A DNA stretch of 64,000 nucleotides, from positions 1 to 64,000 of the forward strand of contig JBOHRE010000005.1 in assembly GCA_050732635.1 (NCBI GenBank), in the 5' to 3' direction. Positions within the stretch are counted from its first letter, which is position 1. Every line of letters begins with the position of its first letter. The notes under the pieces were generated by a model. The model saw only the letters and a list, made by a program, of their open reading frames with translations, ran no database searches and was not told where the DNA came from. The translations under genes and the position numbers were made by a program. This DNA comes from JBOHRE01 sp050732635 (lineage in GTDB: Bacteria; Gemmatimonadota; Gemmatimonadetes; Longimicrobiales; RSA9). Positions 1 through 7,432 of this stretch are shown one piece after another.

Positions 1-1827
1 CTCTACGAGGGGACGTCGCCGCGCCGCGGCGGCGTGGAGGCGCGAGTCGACGAACTCGCCGTGCGCATCGCCGCGCCCGAACGCTGCCCGCGCTACACGG
101 CGGCGGTCATCCACGGCGTGCGCGTGGCGCCCTCGCCCGGCTGGCTCGCGGCGAGGTTGCGCGCCGTGGGGTTGCGACCGATCAACAACGTTGTCGACGT
201 CACGAACTACGTGCTGTACGAGCTGGGCCAACCGTTGCACGCGTTCGATCTGCAGCGGCTGGAGGGTGGGCAGATCGTGGTGCGCACTGCCGTGGCCGGT
301 GAGACGCTGGTCACGCTCGATGGTGACGCGCGCGAGCTGACGGCGGACATGCTGGTGATCGCGGACGCCCAGCGTCCTGTCGCGCTGGCCGGCGTGATGG
401 GCGGGCGCGATTCCGAGGTGACCGAGGCCACCCACGCGATCGTGCTCGAGTGCGCGCTGTTCGAGCCGCGCAGTGTGCGGTCGACGCGTCGCGCACTGGG
501 CATGAACACCGAGGCGACGTACCGCTTCGAGCGCGGTGTCGATCCGGAAGGGCTGGAGCGTGCGCTGCGGCGCGCCGTGGCCCTGATCCAGGCGATCGCC
601 ACGGACGACGCGCGGTCGCCCGACATGGTCGACGTGTGTGCGCGGCCGTGGCACGCGAACGAGCTCGAGCTCCGGCTGGAGCGAGCCGCGCACGTGCTCG
701 GCATGCGGTTCGAGGCCGAGCAGGTGGTCGACCTGCTCGAGCCGATCGGCTTTCAACACACGCTCATCGAAGACGGGCGAGTGCGATTCCGCGTGCCCGG
801 GCACCGGGCGTACGATGTCGCGCGTGAAATCGATCTGATCGAGGAAGTTGCTCGCCGGCGCGGCTACCAGGCCTTTCCGGAGACGTTACGGCCGTTCCGT
901 CCCAGCGCAGTGCCCGATGATCCGATGGCCGCACTCCACGTACGGGTGCGGAACAAGCTCGTCGGACGCGGGCTGGTAGAGACCCGCACGGCGCCGTTCG
1001 CGCCCGAGGCGTTCGGCGAAGTTGCCTTGCAGCTGCCGTTGTCGGCCGAGGAAAGCCGGCTGCGCAGCGCGCTGCTTCCCGGGCTACTGCGCGGGATCGA
1101 GCACAATTGGGCACGCGGCACGCGCGACATCCGGCTGTTCGAGATCGGCACGGTCTTCTTCGAAACGTCGCCGGACGCACCACCGGGCGAGCGAACACGG
1201 CTCGCGCTGGTGCTGAGCGGCGCGCGAACTCCGCCGCACTGGGAGTCGGGCGCCGCGGACCTCGACCTGTGGGACCTGAAGGGCGAAGCCGAGGCGCTGG
1301 CCGCTCTGCTCGGACACACGCTCGAGCCGGCCGCGGACGCGAGCCTGCCTGGCTTCGCGGCGGTTCTCGATCCGGCGAGGAGGTTCGCGCTTCGTGACGC
1401 GGCTCGCGAGATCCGGGGCGCTGCCGGTGCCGTGCGCGCCGAGGCGCTCGACGCGCCCCGCTGGGCGGCGCCCGTCTGGGCTCTCGAAGTCGAGCTGGTG
1501 CCCGGAATGGCGCAGCCCGCCGCGATCCAGTACCGTGCGTTGCCCGACTACCCTGCCACGGAACGCGACCTCGCGTTGCTGCTGCCCGATGGACTGGCGG
1601 CCTCGCGGGTTCAGGACGCTGTGCGCGAGAGTGCCGGGCCGCTGCTCGAGAGCGTGCGGGTGTTCGACCTCTACCGCGGCGCCGGCATTCCTGCCGGCAC
1701 GCGCAGCGTGGCGTTCAACCTGCGCTTCCGGGCAGCGAATCGGACGTTGACCGATGCCGAGGTCGACGACGCCCTCGGCCGTGTTCTCGAGCATCTGCAG
1801 GAGGAGCTTGGTGTCGAGCGGCGCTGA
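1..1827 (+). CDS. pheT: Phenylalanine--tRNA ligase beta subunit (5' end missing)
   Basis: Charges tRNA-Phe with phenylalanine as an alpha2-beta2 enzyme in the cytoplasm. The frame is open to base 1, so the N-terminal tRNA-binding part of a protein normally about 800 residues long lies outside the window; 608 residues are visible. In the fragment I see the B3/B4 editing domain (about residues 12-195, with INNVVDVTNYV and LAGVMGG), the B5 domain (about 215-290, RVPGHRAYDV.REIDLIEEVAR) and the C-terminal ferredoxin-fold anticodon-binding domain (about 515-607, YPATERDLALL). The internal ATG at 34 is not a real start. The end overlaps the next gene by 17 bases, so the two are probably translationally coupled. 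pheS is expected just upstream. Confidence 0.97.
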   Translation, partial: LYEGTSPRRGGVEARVDELAVRIAAPERCPRYTAAVIHGVRVAPSPGWLAARLRAVGLRPINNVVDVTNYVLYELGQPLHAFDLQRLEGGQIVVRTAVAGETLVTLDGDARELTADMLVIADAQRPVALAGVMGGRDSEVTEATHAIVLECALFEPRSVRSTRRALGMNTEATYRFERGVDPEGLERALRRAVALIQAIATDDARSPDMVDVCARPWHANELELRLERAAHVLGMRFEAEQVVDLLEPIGFQHTLIEDGRVRFRVPGHRAYDVAREIDLIEEVARRRGYQAFPETLRPFRPSAVPDDPMAALHVRVRNKLVGRGLVETRTAPFAPEAFGEVALQLPLSAEESRLRSALLPGLLRGIEHNWARGTRDIRLFEIGTVFFETSPDAPPGERTRLALVLSGARTPPHWESGAADLDLWDLKGEAEALAALLGHTLEPAADASLPGFAAVLDPARRFALRDAAREIRGAAGAVRAEALDAPRWAAPVWALEVELVPGMAQPAAIQYRALPDYPATERDLALLLPDGLAASRVQDAVRESAGPLLESVRVFDLYRGAGIPAGTRSVAFNLRFRAANRTLTDAEVDDALGRVLEHLQEELGVERR

Positions 1828-2119
1828 ACGCGGGGCTTCGCCAGCTCAGGAGTGGAACCGCTTGGAGCTGGCGACCCGTCGCTTGATGAATGAGTGGGAC
1901 GCGACGCGGCGCCGGCTGGAAGCGGCCCAGGAGCGGATCACCGAGCTGGAGGCTGCGGTGCGCGATCTGTCGGGCGGCGACCTGGATCCGGTCGCGATGC
2001 AGCGGCGTCTGGCCGTGCTGGAGACGGAAAACAGCGAGCTGCGCGAGCGGCTCGGCGAAGCCGGTGCCCGCGTCCATGCCATCGTTTCGCGGCTGCAGTT
2101 CCTCGAGGAGGAGGCGTGA
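1811..2119 (+). CDS. Small coiled-coil protein upstream of zapA
   Basis: Unknown function, 102 residues. GTG at 1811 is chosen because GGAGGAG lies at 1800-1806 and the frame then stays free of pheT apart from 17 bases. About residues 14-100 form heptad-like helix rich in E, R, L and Q (LELATRRLMNEWDATRR, ITELEAAVRDL, LAVLETENSELRERL), a strong coiled-coil prediction by eye. No signal peptide or membrane segment. Its stop overlaps the zapA start (GTGA). E. coli ZapA works with the coiled-coil protein ZapB, so a ZapB-like partner role is a reasonable guess from position and shape only; there is no sequence motif that proves it. Confidence 0.75.
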   Translation: MSSGAERGASPAQEWNRLELATRRLMNEWDATRRRLEAAQERITELEAAVRDLSGGDLDPVAMQRRLAVLETENSELRERLGEAGARVHAIVSRLQFLEEEA

Positions 2120-2433
2120 CCGATCCGCGCAAGGCCACCGTCACGGTCGATATCGCTGGCGAGCAGTACAGCATCCGGACCGAAGCGGATCCCGACTATG
2201 CCAGAGAATGTGCGTCACTCGTCGATCGCACGATCGCCGAGGTGCTGCGGCAAGGTCCACTCGTCGAGGCGCACAAGTCGGTGATCCTGGCGGCCCTGTC
2301 GCTCGCAGATCAACTCCTGCAGGTCCGCCGACAGGGCTTCGAGGACGCGCGCCGGCGTGGCGAGCTCGCCGCCAAGCTGGCCGCCGACATCGAGTCCGCG
2401 CTGGCCGCGTCCGACCTTGCATCCGGCCGCTGA
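2116..2433 (+). CDS. zapA: Cell division protein ZapA
   Basis: ZapA binds FtsZ and bundles its filaments at the division ring. The 105-residue product has the family shape: an N-terminal beta hairpin (VTVDIAGEQYSIRTEADPDY) followed by a long helix ending in a coiled coil (VILAALSLADQLLQVRRQ). Start is GTG at 2116, overlapping the stop of the preceding coiled-coil gene and preceded by GAGGAGGAG. Length agrees with the family (about 100 residues). It is the last gene before a promoter-like element and rny. Confidence 0.85.
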   Translation: MTDPRKATVTVDIAGEQYSIRTEADPDYARECASLVDRTIAEVLRQGPLVEAHKSVILAALSLADQLLQVRRQGFEDARRRGELAAKLAADIESALAASDLASGR

Positions 2434-2446
2434 CGCGGCATAGCTT
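2417..2446 (+). promoter_or_regulatory. Promoter between zapA and rny, TAGCTT class
   Basis: TTGCAT at 2417-2422, 18-base spacer, TAGCTT at 2441-2446. The -10 hexamer is the same as at tRNA-Gly, tRNA-Leu, rpsA and ssrA in this window. Transcription would begin near 2453, about 85 bases before the rny ATG. It overlaps the end of zapA. Confidence 0.5.
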
Positions 2447-2498
2447 CCAACCGATCGAGGCATCCGGGCGGCATGCGCGGTGTCTCCTCACTGTCATT

Positions 2499-2528
2499 CG
2501 CCTGCCTCAGGCGCTCCACGCGCCTTTT
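2499..2528 (+). promoter_or_regulatory. Mutually exclusive hairpins before rny (terminator/attenuator or sRNA end)
   Basis: CGCCTG (2499-2504) can pair with CAGGCG (2508-2513). Alternatively AGGCGC (2509-2514) pairs with GCGCCT (2520-2525), followed by TTTT (2525-2528). The second form looks like an intrinsic terminator and the first would prevent it. The rny start codon is only 10 bases beyond the T run. Either this ends a short RNA of about 75 nt that starts at the TAGCTT promoter, or it attenuates rny. Confidence 0.4.
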
Positions 2529-2538
2529 GGAGTAGTCC

Positions 2539-4104
2539 ATGAGCACCTGGACGCTGATCGGCGCGGCCATGGCCGCGTCCGTCCTCATCGGTCTGCTGCT
2601 GGGCTGGGGTCTCGAGCGGCTGCGACTGCGGCGCGCGCGTGCGACGGCGGCCGAGGAAGCGGCCCGCATCATCCGCGCGGCGGATGCCGAGGCCGGGCGC
2701 CTGCGTCAGGAGGCGGCCCTCAAGGGCAAGGAAGAGGCGTTCCGGGCCAGGGAGGATTGGGAGCGCGAGGAGCTGCGCCGCCGCGATGAACTCGAGCGCC
2801 AGGAGCGGCGGCTCGATGAGCGGCAGACCAGCCTGGACCGGAAGTTCGACGTGCTCGACGAGAAGGAGCGCCAGCTCGAAGTGCGCGAGCGCGATGCCAC
2901 GCAGCGAGCCGAAGAGACGGCGCGGCGCGATGCCGCTGCTGCGCAGCGCGCACTCGACGCGCAGCGCAAGCTCGAGGGCCTTGCGGGCATGAGCGCCGAT
3001 GACGCGAAGCGGCTACTCATGCAGGACATCGCCGACGCAGCGCGCGCCGAAGCAGCCAACCGGGTCCGCGAGATCAAGGAGAATGCGCGGCGCGAAGCCG
3101 AGCGCGAGGCGAAGAACATCATCGCACTCGCGATTCAACGCATCGCCGCGGATCATACCGCCGAGAGCACGGTTTCGGTCGTCGCACTGCCCTCCGACGA
3201 GATGAAGGGCCGTATCATCGGCCGCGAGGGCCGGAACATCCGCGCCTTCGAGCAGGCCACCGGCATTGACGTCATCATTGACGACACGCCGGAGGCGGTG
3301 ATCCTGTCGGGCTTCGATCCGGTTCGGCGGGAGACGGCGAGGTCGGCTCTCGAGAAGCTGATCATTGACGGGCGCATCCACCCCGGGCGGATCGAAGAGA
3401 TCGTCGAGAAGAGCCGCAAGGAAGTGGAGGAGTCGATGGTGCAGGCGGCGGAGGCGGCGATGTACGAGCTGGGCGTCCACGGCGTGGCGCCGGAGATCGT
3501 GCGAGTGCTGGGCCGCTTGAAGTTCCGCACGTCGTATGGGCAGAACCAGCTGCAGCATGCCAGAGAAGTCGCGGTGCTGGCCGGCAACATGGCCATGGAG
3601 CTCGGTCTGGATGCGACCATGGCCAGGCGCATGGCGCTGCTCCACGATGTCGGCAAAGGCCTGACCCACGAGCACGAGGGTACGCACGTCGAGCTCGGCT
3701 ACGAGCTGTGCAAGCGGTACCGTGAGCCGGACCAGGTGCTGAACGCGATCAGGGCGCATCACGACGAGGAGCCGCACCGCTATCCGGAAACGTTCCTGGT
3801 CACGGCCGCGGACGCGATCAGCGGCTCCCGGCCCGGCGCCCGTCGTGAGATGTTCGAGACGTACGTCAAACGCCTCGAGAAGCTGGAGTCCATCGCGCAT
3901 GGCTTTCCAGGTGTCGAGCGCTGCTTCGCGATTCAGGCGGGCCGCGAGATCCGCGTGATGGTCGACCCGGATGGTGTCGACGATGACGGGATGACGCGGC
4001 TGAGCGAGGAAATCGCCCGCAAGCTCGAGGAGGAGTTGCAGTACCCCGGCCAGATCAAGGTCGTGGTGATCCGCGAGACGCGCGCGGTCGACTTCGCCCG
4101 CTGA
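2539..4104 (+). CDS. rny: Ribonuclease Y
   Basis: Membrane-anchored endoribonuclease that starts mRNA decay. The 521-residue protein has every part of the family: an N-terminal transmembrane helix (about 5-24), a long charged coiled coil (about 28-165), a KH RNA-binding domain (IIGREGRNIRAFEQATG, about 225-290) and an HD metal-dependent phosphohydrolase domain with LLHDVGKG (His-Asp near 368-369). Length is typical (about 520). The ATG start directly follows a possible attenuator. It is followed 13 bases later by folD. Confidence 0.97.
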   Translation: MSTWTLIGAAMAASVLIGLLLGWGLERLRLRRARATAAEEAARIIRAADAEAGRLRQEAALKGKEEAFRAREDWEREELRRRDELERQERRLDERQTSLDRKFDVLDEKERQLEVRERDATQRAEETARRDAAAAQRALDAQRKLEGLAGMSADDAKRLLMQDIADAARAEAANRVREIKENARREAEREAKNIIALAIQRIAADHTAESTVSVVALPSDEMKGRIIGREGRNIRAFEQATGIDVIIDDTPEAVILSGFDPVRRETARSALEKLIIDGRIHPGRIEEIVEKSRKEVEESMVQAAEAAMYELGVHGVAPEIVRVLGRLKFRTSYGQNQLQHAREVAVLAGNMAMELGLDATMARRMALLHDVGKGLTHEHEGTHVELGYELCKRYREPDQVLNAIRAHHDEEPHRYPETFLVTAADAISGSRPGARREMFETYVKRLEKLESIAHGFPGVERCFAIQAGREIRVMVDPDGVDDDGMTRLSEEIARKLEEELQYPGQIKVVVIRETRAVDFAR

Positions 4105-4117
4105 GCGCAGGACGGCA

Positions 4118-5020
4118 ATGGCTGCGAAGATCATCGACGGTGCGGCGATCGCGGAAGCGATGCGCGAGGAGCTCGCACGCGAGGCGGCGGCCTTCAGCCG
4201 ATCGTTTGGCATCGCGCCCGGGCTCGTCACTGTGCTGGTCGGCCATGATCCGGCCAGTGAGGTCTACGTACGTATGAAAGGCCGCGCCGCGGAGCGCGCT
4301 GGCTTCGTCTCGCGCCAGGTCGCGTTACCGCAGAGCACACCGCACGATGAGCTGATCGAAGCCGTCGACCGCCTGAACGAGGATGGCGATGTCCACGGCA
4401 TTCTGGTGCAGCTGCCGCTGCCGCCACAGATCCGCACCGATGAGGTGATCGCGCGGATCGATCCGGCCAAGGACGTCGACGGCTTCCATCCAAGCAACGT
4501 CGGCCGGTTGGCGATCGGCGATCCGCACGTGCTTGCTCCGTGCACACCGGCCGGCGTGGTCGAGCTGCTCGTCCGATCCGGCTATTCCCCCGAGGGGCGC
4601 CATGTCGTCATCGTCGGGCGCTCCACCATCGTCGGCCGACCGCTCGCCTTGCTGCTGCTGCGCGCCGGGCCGCATGGGAACGCGACCGTCACGGTCGCGC
4701 ACAGCCGCACGCGCGACCTGGCGGGTTTGACCCGCCAGGCCGACATCCTCGTGGCGGCGGTCGGCCGACCCGGTCTGATCACGGGCGCCATGGTACGACC
4801 GGGGGCCGTGGTGATCGATGTCGGCGTCAACCGCGTCGCTGATGCGGCAACGGAGCGGGGCTACCGGCTGGTTGGCGATGTGGCGTTCGCTGAAGTGGCC
4901 GAGGTGGCGACGGCAATCACGCCGGTGCCGGGTGGAGTCGGCCCCATGACGATCACGATGCTGCTGCGCAACACGCTCGAAGCCGCGCGGCGAATCCAGG
5001 CGCACGCGGGAGTCGCATGA
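4118..5020 (+). CDS. folD: Bifunctional methylenetetrahydrofolate dehydrogenase / cyclohydrolase
   Basis: Interconverts 5,10-methylene-THF and 10-formyl-THF with NADP, supplying one-carbon units. The 300-residue protein is of normal length. The conserved Tyr50 and Lys54 of the YxxxK active site (YVRMK) are present, as are ILVQLPLP, PCTPAG and the nucleotide-binding GRSTIVGRP segment. The ATG start has AGGAC upstream. Its stop codon overlaps the xseA start (ATGA), so the pair is likely co-translated. Confidence 0.97.
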   Translation: MAAKIIDGAAIAEAMREELAREAAAFSRSFGIAPGLVTVLVGHDPASEVYVRMKGRAAERAGFVSRQVALPQSTPHDELIEAVDRLNEDGDVHGILVQLPLPPQIRTDEVIARIDPAKDVDGFHPSNVGRLAIGDPHVLAPCTPAGVVELLVRSGYSPEGRHVVIVGRSTIVGRPLALLLLRAGPHGNATVTVAHSRTRDLAGLTRQADILVAAVGRPGLITGAMVRPGAVVIDVGVNRVADAATERGYRLVGDVAFAEVAEVATAITPVPGGVGPMTITMLLRNTLEAARRIQAHAGVA

Positions 5021-6246
5021 CGCAGTATTCGCTGGGCTTCCGGAGCGCGCCCACTCCGTCGGCCGGGGACGCTGGGCCGCCCGAAGCGACCGATGGCGCA
5101 ACGCGCGAGGCGGCACTGTCGATCGCGGCCGTGACCCGTTTGGCGCGGGAGGTGCTCGAGGGCGCGATTCCGCCGCTCTGGGCGGCCGGCGAAGTGGGAA
5201 GCTGGCGTCGCCACGAATCCGGTCACTGCTATTTCACGCTGCGCGACGCGCATGCGCAGGTCCGCTGCGTGATGTTCCGCGCCGACGCCGAGCGCCTGCC
5301 GACGCAGCCGGAAAACGGCACGGCCGTGCGCGTGCTCGGTGGCGTGACGCTCTACGAGCGGCGCGGTGACTTCCAGCTCGTCGTCCGCCGGCTCGAGGGC
5401 GTCGGTCGCGACGGGCTGTGGCGGCTGGCATTCGATCGCCTGAAGACGCGTCTCGAACGCGACGGGCTTCTCGACCCGAGCCGCAAACGCCGACTACCCC
5501 GCTGTCCGCTCGCCGTGGGCGTGGTCACTTCGCCGGTTGGTGCGGTCTTTCACGATATCGTTCGCGTGGTGGAGCGGCGCGCGCCCTGGACCCACGTCGT
5601 GTTCGCGCCGGCGCGGGTCCAGGGCGACGGTGCGGCGCGTGAGCTCGCCGCGGCCATCGAGCGGCTCGACCGGGCGCGGCTGGTCGACGTGATCATCGTC
5701 GCACGTGGCGGAGGCTCGATGGAAGATCTCTGGGCGTTCAACGAGGAGCCGGTCGCGCGCGCGATTGCCGGCTGCGTCGTCCCTGTCGTCTGTGGTGTCG
5801 GACACGAGACGGACGTCACGATCGCGGACCTGGTCGCCGACCTGCGCGCGCCGACGCCGTCGGCGGCTGCCGAGCTGGTGGTGCTCGAGCGCGACGCGCT
5901 GGCGGCGCAGCTCGCAACCTGGCGGAACGCGTTGCGGACCTCGCTCGCGACTCGCCTGAACACGCGCGGCCGTGACATCCACCGCTGGCGGGAGCGTCTG
6001 GGCGCGACGGCCGCGCACATGGTGCGCGAGCGCCGCCGCCGTCTCGAGCACTGTGCGGCACGTCTCGATGCGCTGTCCCCATTGGCATCGCTGGCGCGCG
6101 GATACGCCGTGCCGCGCGACGAGGCCGGCCATGTGCTGCGCCGCGCGGCGGATTTCCCGCCCGCCAGACCGTTTCGCTTGCGCATCGTCGACGGCGATAT
6201 CCCCTGTCGCGTCGAGCAGCGAACCGGCGACGTGGAGCGAACGTGA
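5017..6246 (+). CDS. xseA: Exodeoxyribonuclease VII large subunit
   Basis: Catalytic subunit of a nuclease that degrades single-stranded DNA. 409 residues, slightly shorter than the E. coli protein. The N-terminal OB-fold (about 35-130; PPLWAAGEVGSW and SGHCYFTLRD) is followed by the catalytic domain with VARGGGSMEDLWAFNEE and CGVGHETDVTIADLVAD, and a helical C-terminal region that carries the small subunits. Starts within the folD stop (ATGA) and ends within the xseB start (GTGA). Confidence 0.96.
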   Translation: MTQYSLGFRSAPTPSAGDAGPPEATDGATREAALSIAAVTRLAREVLEGAIPPLWAAGEVGSWRRHESGHCYFTLRDAHAQVRCVMFRADAERLPTQPENGTAVRVLGGVTLYERRGDFQLVVRRLEGVGRDGLWRLAFDRLKTRLERDGLLDPSRKRRLPRCPLAVGVVTSPVGAVFHDIVRVVERRAPWTHVVFAPARVQGDGAARELAAAIERLDRARLVDVIIVARGGGSMEDLWAFNEEPVARAIAGCVVPVVCGVGHETDVTIADLVADLRAPTPSAAAELVVLERDALAAQLATWRNALRTSLATRLNTRGRDIHRWRERLGATAAHMVRERRRRLEHCAARLDALSPLASLARGYAVPRDEAGHVLRRAADFPPARPFRLRIVDGDIPCRVEQRTGDVERT

Positions 6247-6479
6247 GCGGCGCGCAGCGTGGCGGTCTGGAGGCGCATCTCGACCGTCTCGAGCGGATCG
6301 TCGGTGAGCTGAGCCGCGAAGATCTGGAGCTCGAGCAGTCACTCGCGCTGTTCGAGGAGGGGGTCGAGCACCTGCGCGAGGCCGAGCGCCTGCTGCGCGC
6401 TGCAGAGCTGCGTGTCTCACGTCTGGTCGATGAGGGCGGCGAGCCCACGCTCGAGCCGATGGATCCCAGCGGTCGCTGA
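6243..6479 (+). CDS. xseB: Exodeoxyribonuclease VII small subunit
   Basis: 78-residue helical partner of XseA. The typical LEHLERIVxELxxxDLELEQSLxLFEEGxxL pattern is present (LDRLERIVGELSREDLELEQ; SLALFEEGVEHL). GTG start at 6243 overlaps the xseA stop, and its own stop TGA shares one base with the ATG of the next gene. Confidence 0.93.
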   Translation: MSGAQRGGLEAHLDRLERIVGELSREDLELEQSLALFEEGVEHLREAERLLRAAELRVSRLVDEGGEPTLEPMDPSGR

Positions 6480-7432
6480 TGCACGCGAGCGCCCGACGGC
6501 TGGTCGACTCGCTCGATCATATCCGCGCCGCAGTCGACGTCGAGATCTCCCGCCTCGCCGCCGAACCCGTCGCTGCTGCTAGCCGCAGTGAGCAGGCACT
6601 CGCCTACGCCCTCGCCGCAGCGGGGAAACGGATTCGCCCCTTGCTCTGCATCGCGGCCTTCCGCGCCATTGCCGGTACCGTCCAGAGTACGCGCCGAGAT
6701 GGCACGGCAGGCGAGTTCGGCGAGGTCGCCGCGCCGCTGCTGCGGCTCGGCTGCGCTGTCGAGCTGATCCACACCTACTCCCTCATGCATGACGACCTGC
6801 CGTGCATGGATGATGCGCCGCTGCGCCGCAACCGGCCGACCGCGCACGTGCTTCATGGCTCGGTGCCGGCCATGGTTGCCGGGCTGGCGTTGATTCCGCG
6901 CGCGTTCGCGTTGCTCGATCAGGCCGCGCAGGACCTCGGGCTCACACCTGAAACGCGTGCGCTGCTCGCCCACGAGCTCGCCACGGGTGCGGGGGCCGCC
7001 GGCATGGTGGGCGGGCAGCTGATGGATCTCGAGGCCGAGCGGCGCAGGCTGTCGGCCGCTGAGCTCGAGCAGCTGCAGGCCCGTAAGACCGGAGCGTTGC
7101 TGATCGCCGCGCTGCGCGTCGGCGCCCGGGCGGCCGGCGCCACCACGACCCAGCTGGAGGCGCTGACCGCATACGGCTGCGCCCTCGGACTTGCGTTTCA
7201 GATCGCGGATGATCTATTGGACGTAACCGGCCGAGAGGCGGTCACCGGCAAGGCCGCGGGCACCGACCAGGCGCTGGAGAAGGCTACGTTTCCGGCCCTG
7301 CTGGGTGTCGACGCCGCACGACGCCGCGGCTGGGAGCTGGTGCAATCGGCCCGGGATGCCCTGGCTCCGGCGGGTCTCGACACACCCGAGCTGCTCGCTC
7401 TCGCGCAGTTCGCGATGGACAGGAATCGATGA
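6479..7432 (+). CDS. ispA: Polyprenyl (farnesyl/geranylgeranyl) diphosphate synthase
   Basis: Condenses isopentenyl diphosphate with allylic diphosphates to make C15-C20 prenyl diphosphates. 317 residues. The first aspartate-rich motif is DDLPCMDD (105-112) and the second is DDLLD near residue 244; GKRIRP and the HDDLPCMDDAPLRRNRPT region are intact. Chain length cannot be fixed by eye, so FPP versus GGPP synthase stays open. It sits between xseB and dxs, a common arrangement that links it to the methylerythritol phosphate pathway. Confidence 0.93.
   Translation: MHASARRLVDSLDHIRAAVDVEISRLAAEPVAAASRSEQALAYALAAAGKRIRPLLCIAAFRAIAGTVQSTRRDGTAGEFGEVAAPLLRLGCAVELIHTYSLMHDDLPCMDDAPLRRNRPTAHVLHGSVPAMVAGLALIPRAFALLDQAAQDLGLTPETRALLAHELATGAGAAGMVGGQLMDLEAERRRLSAAELEQLQARKTGALLIAALRVGARAAGATTTQLEALTAYGCALGLAFQIADDLLDVTGREAVTGKAAGTDQALEKATFPALLGVDAARRRGWELVQSARDALAPAGLDTPELLALAQFAMDRNR

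Noticed and set aside
2434..2538. 6S RNA gene next to zapA, as in proteobacteria
   Set aside because: The gap is about 105 bases, too short for the usual 180-nt RNA, and no long open-centred duplex is visible.
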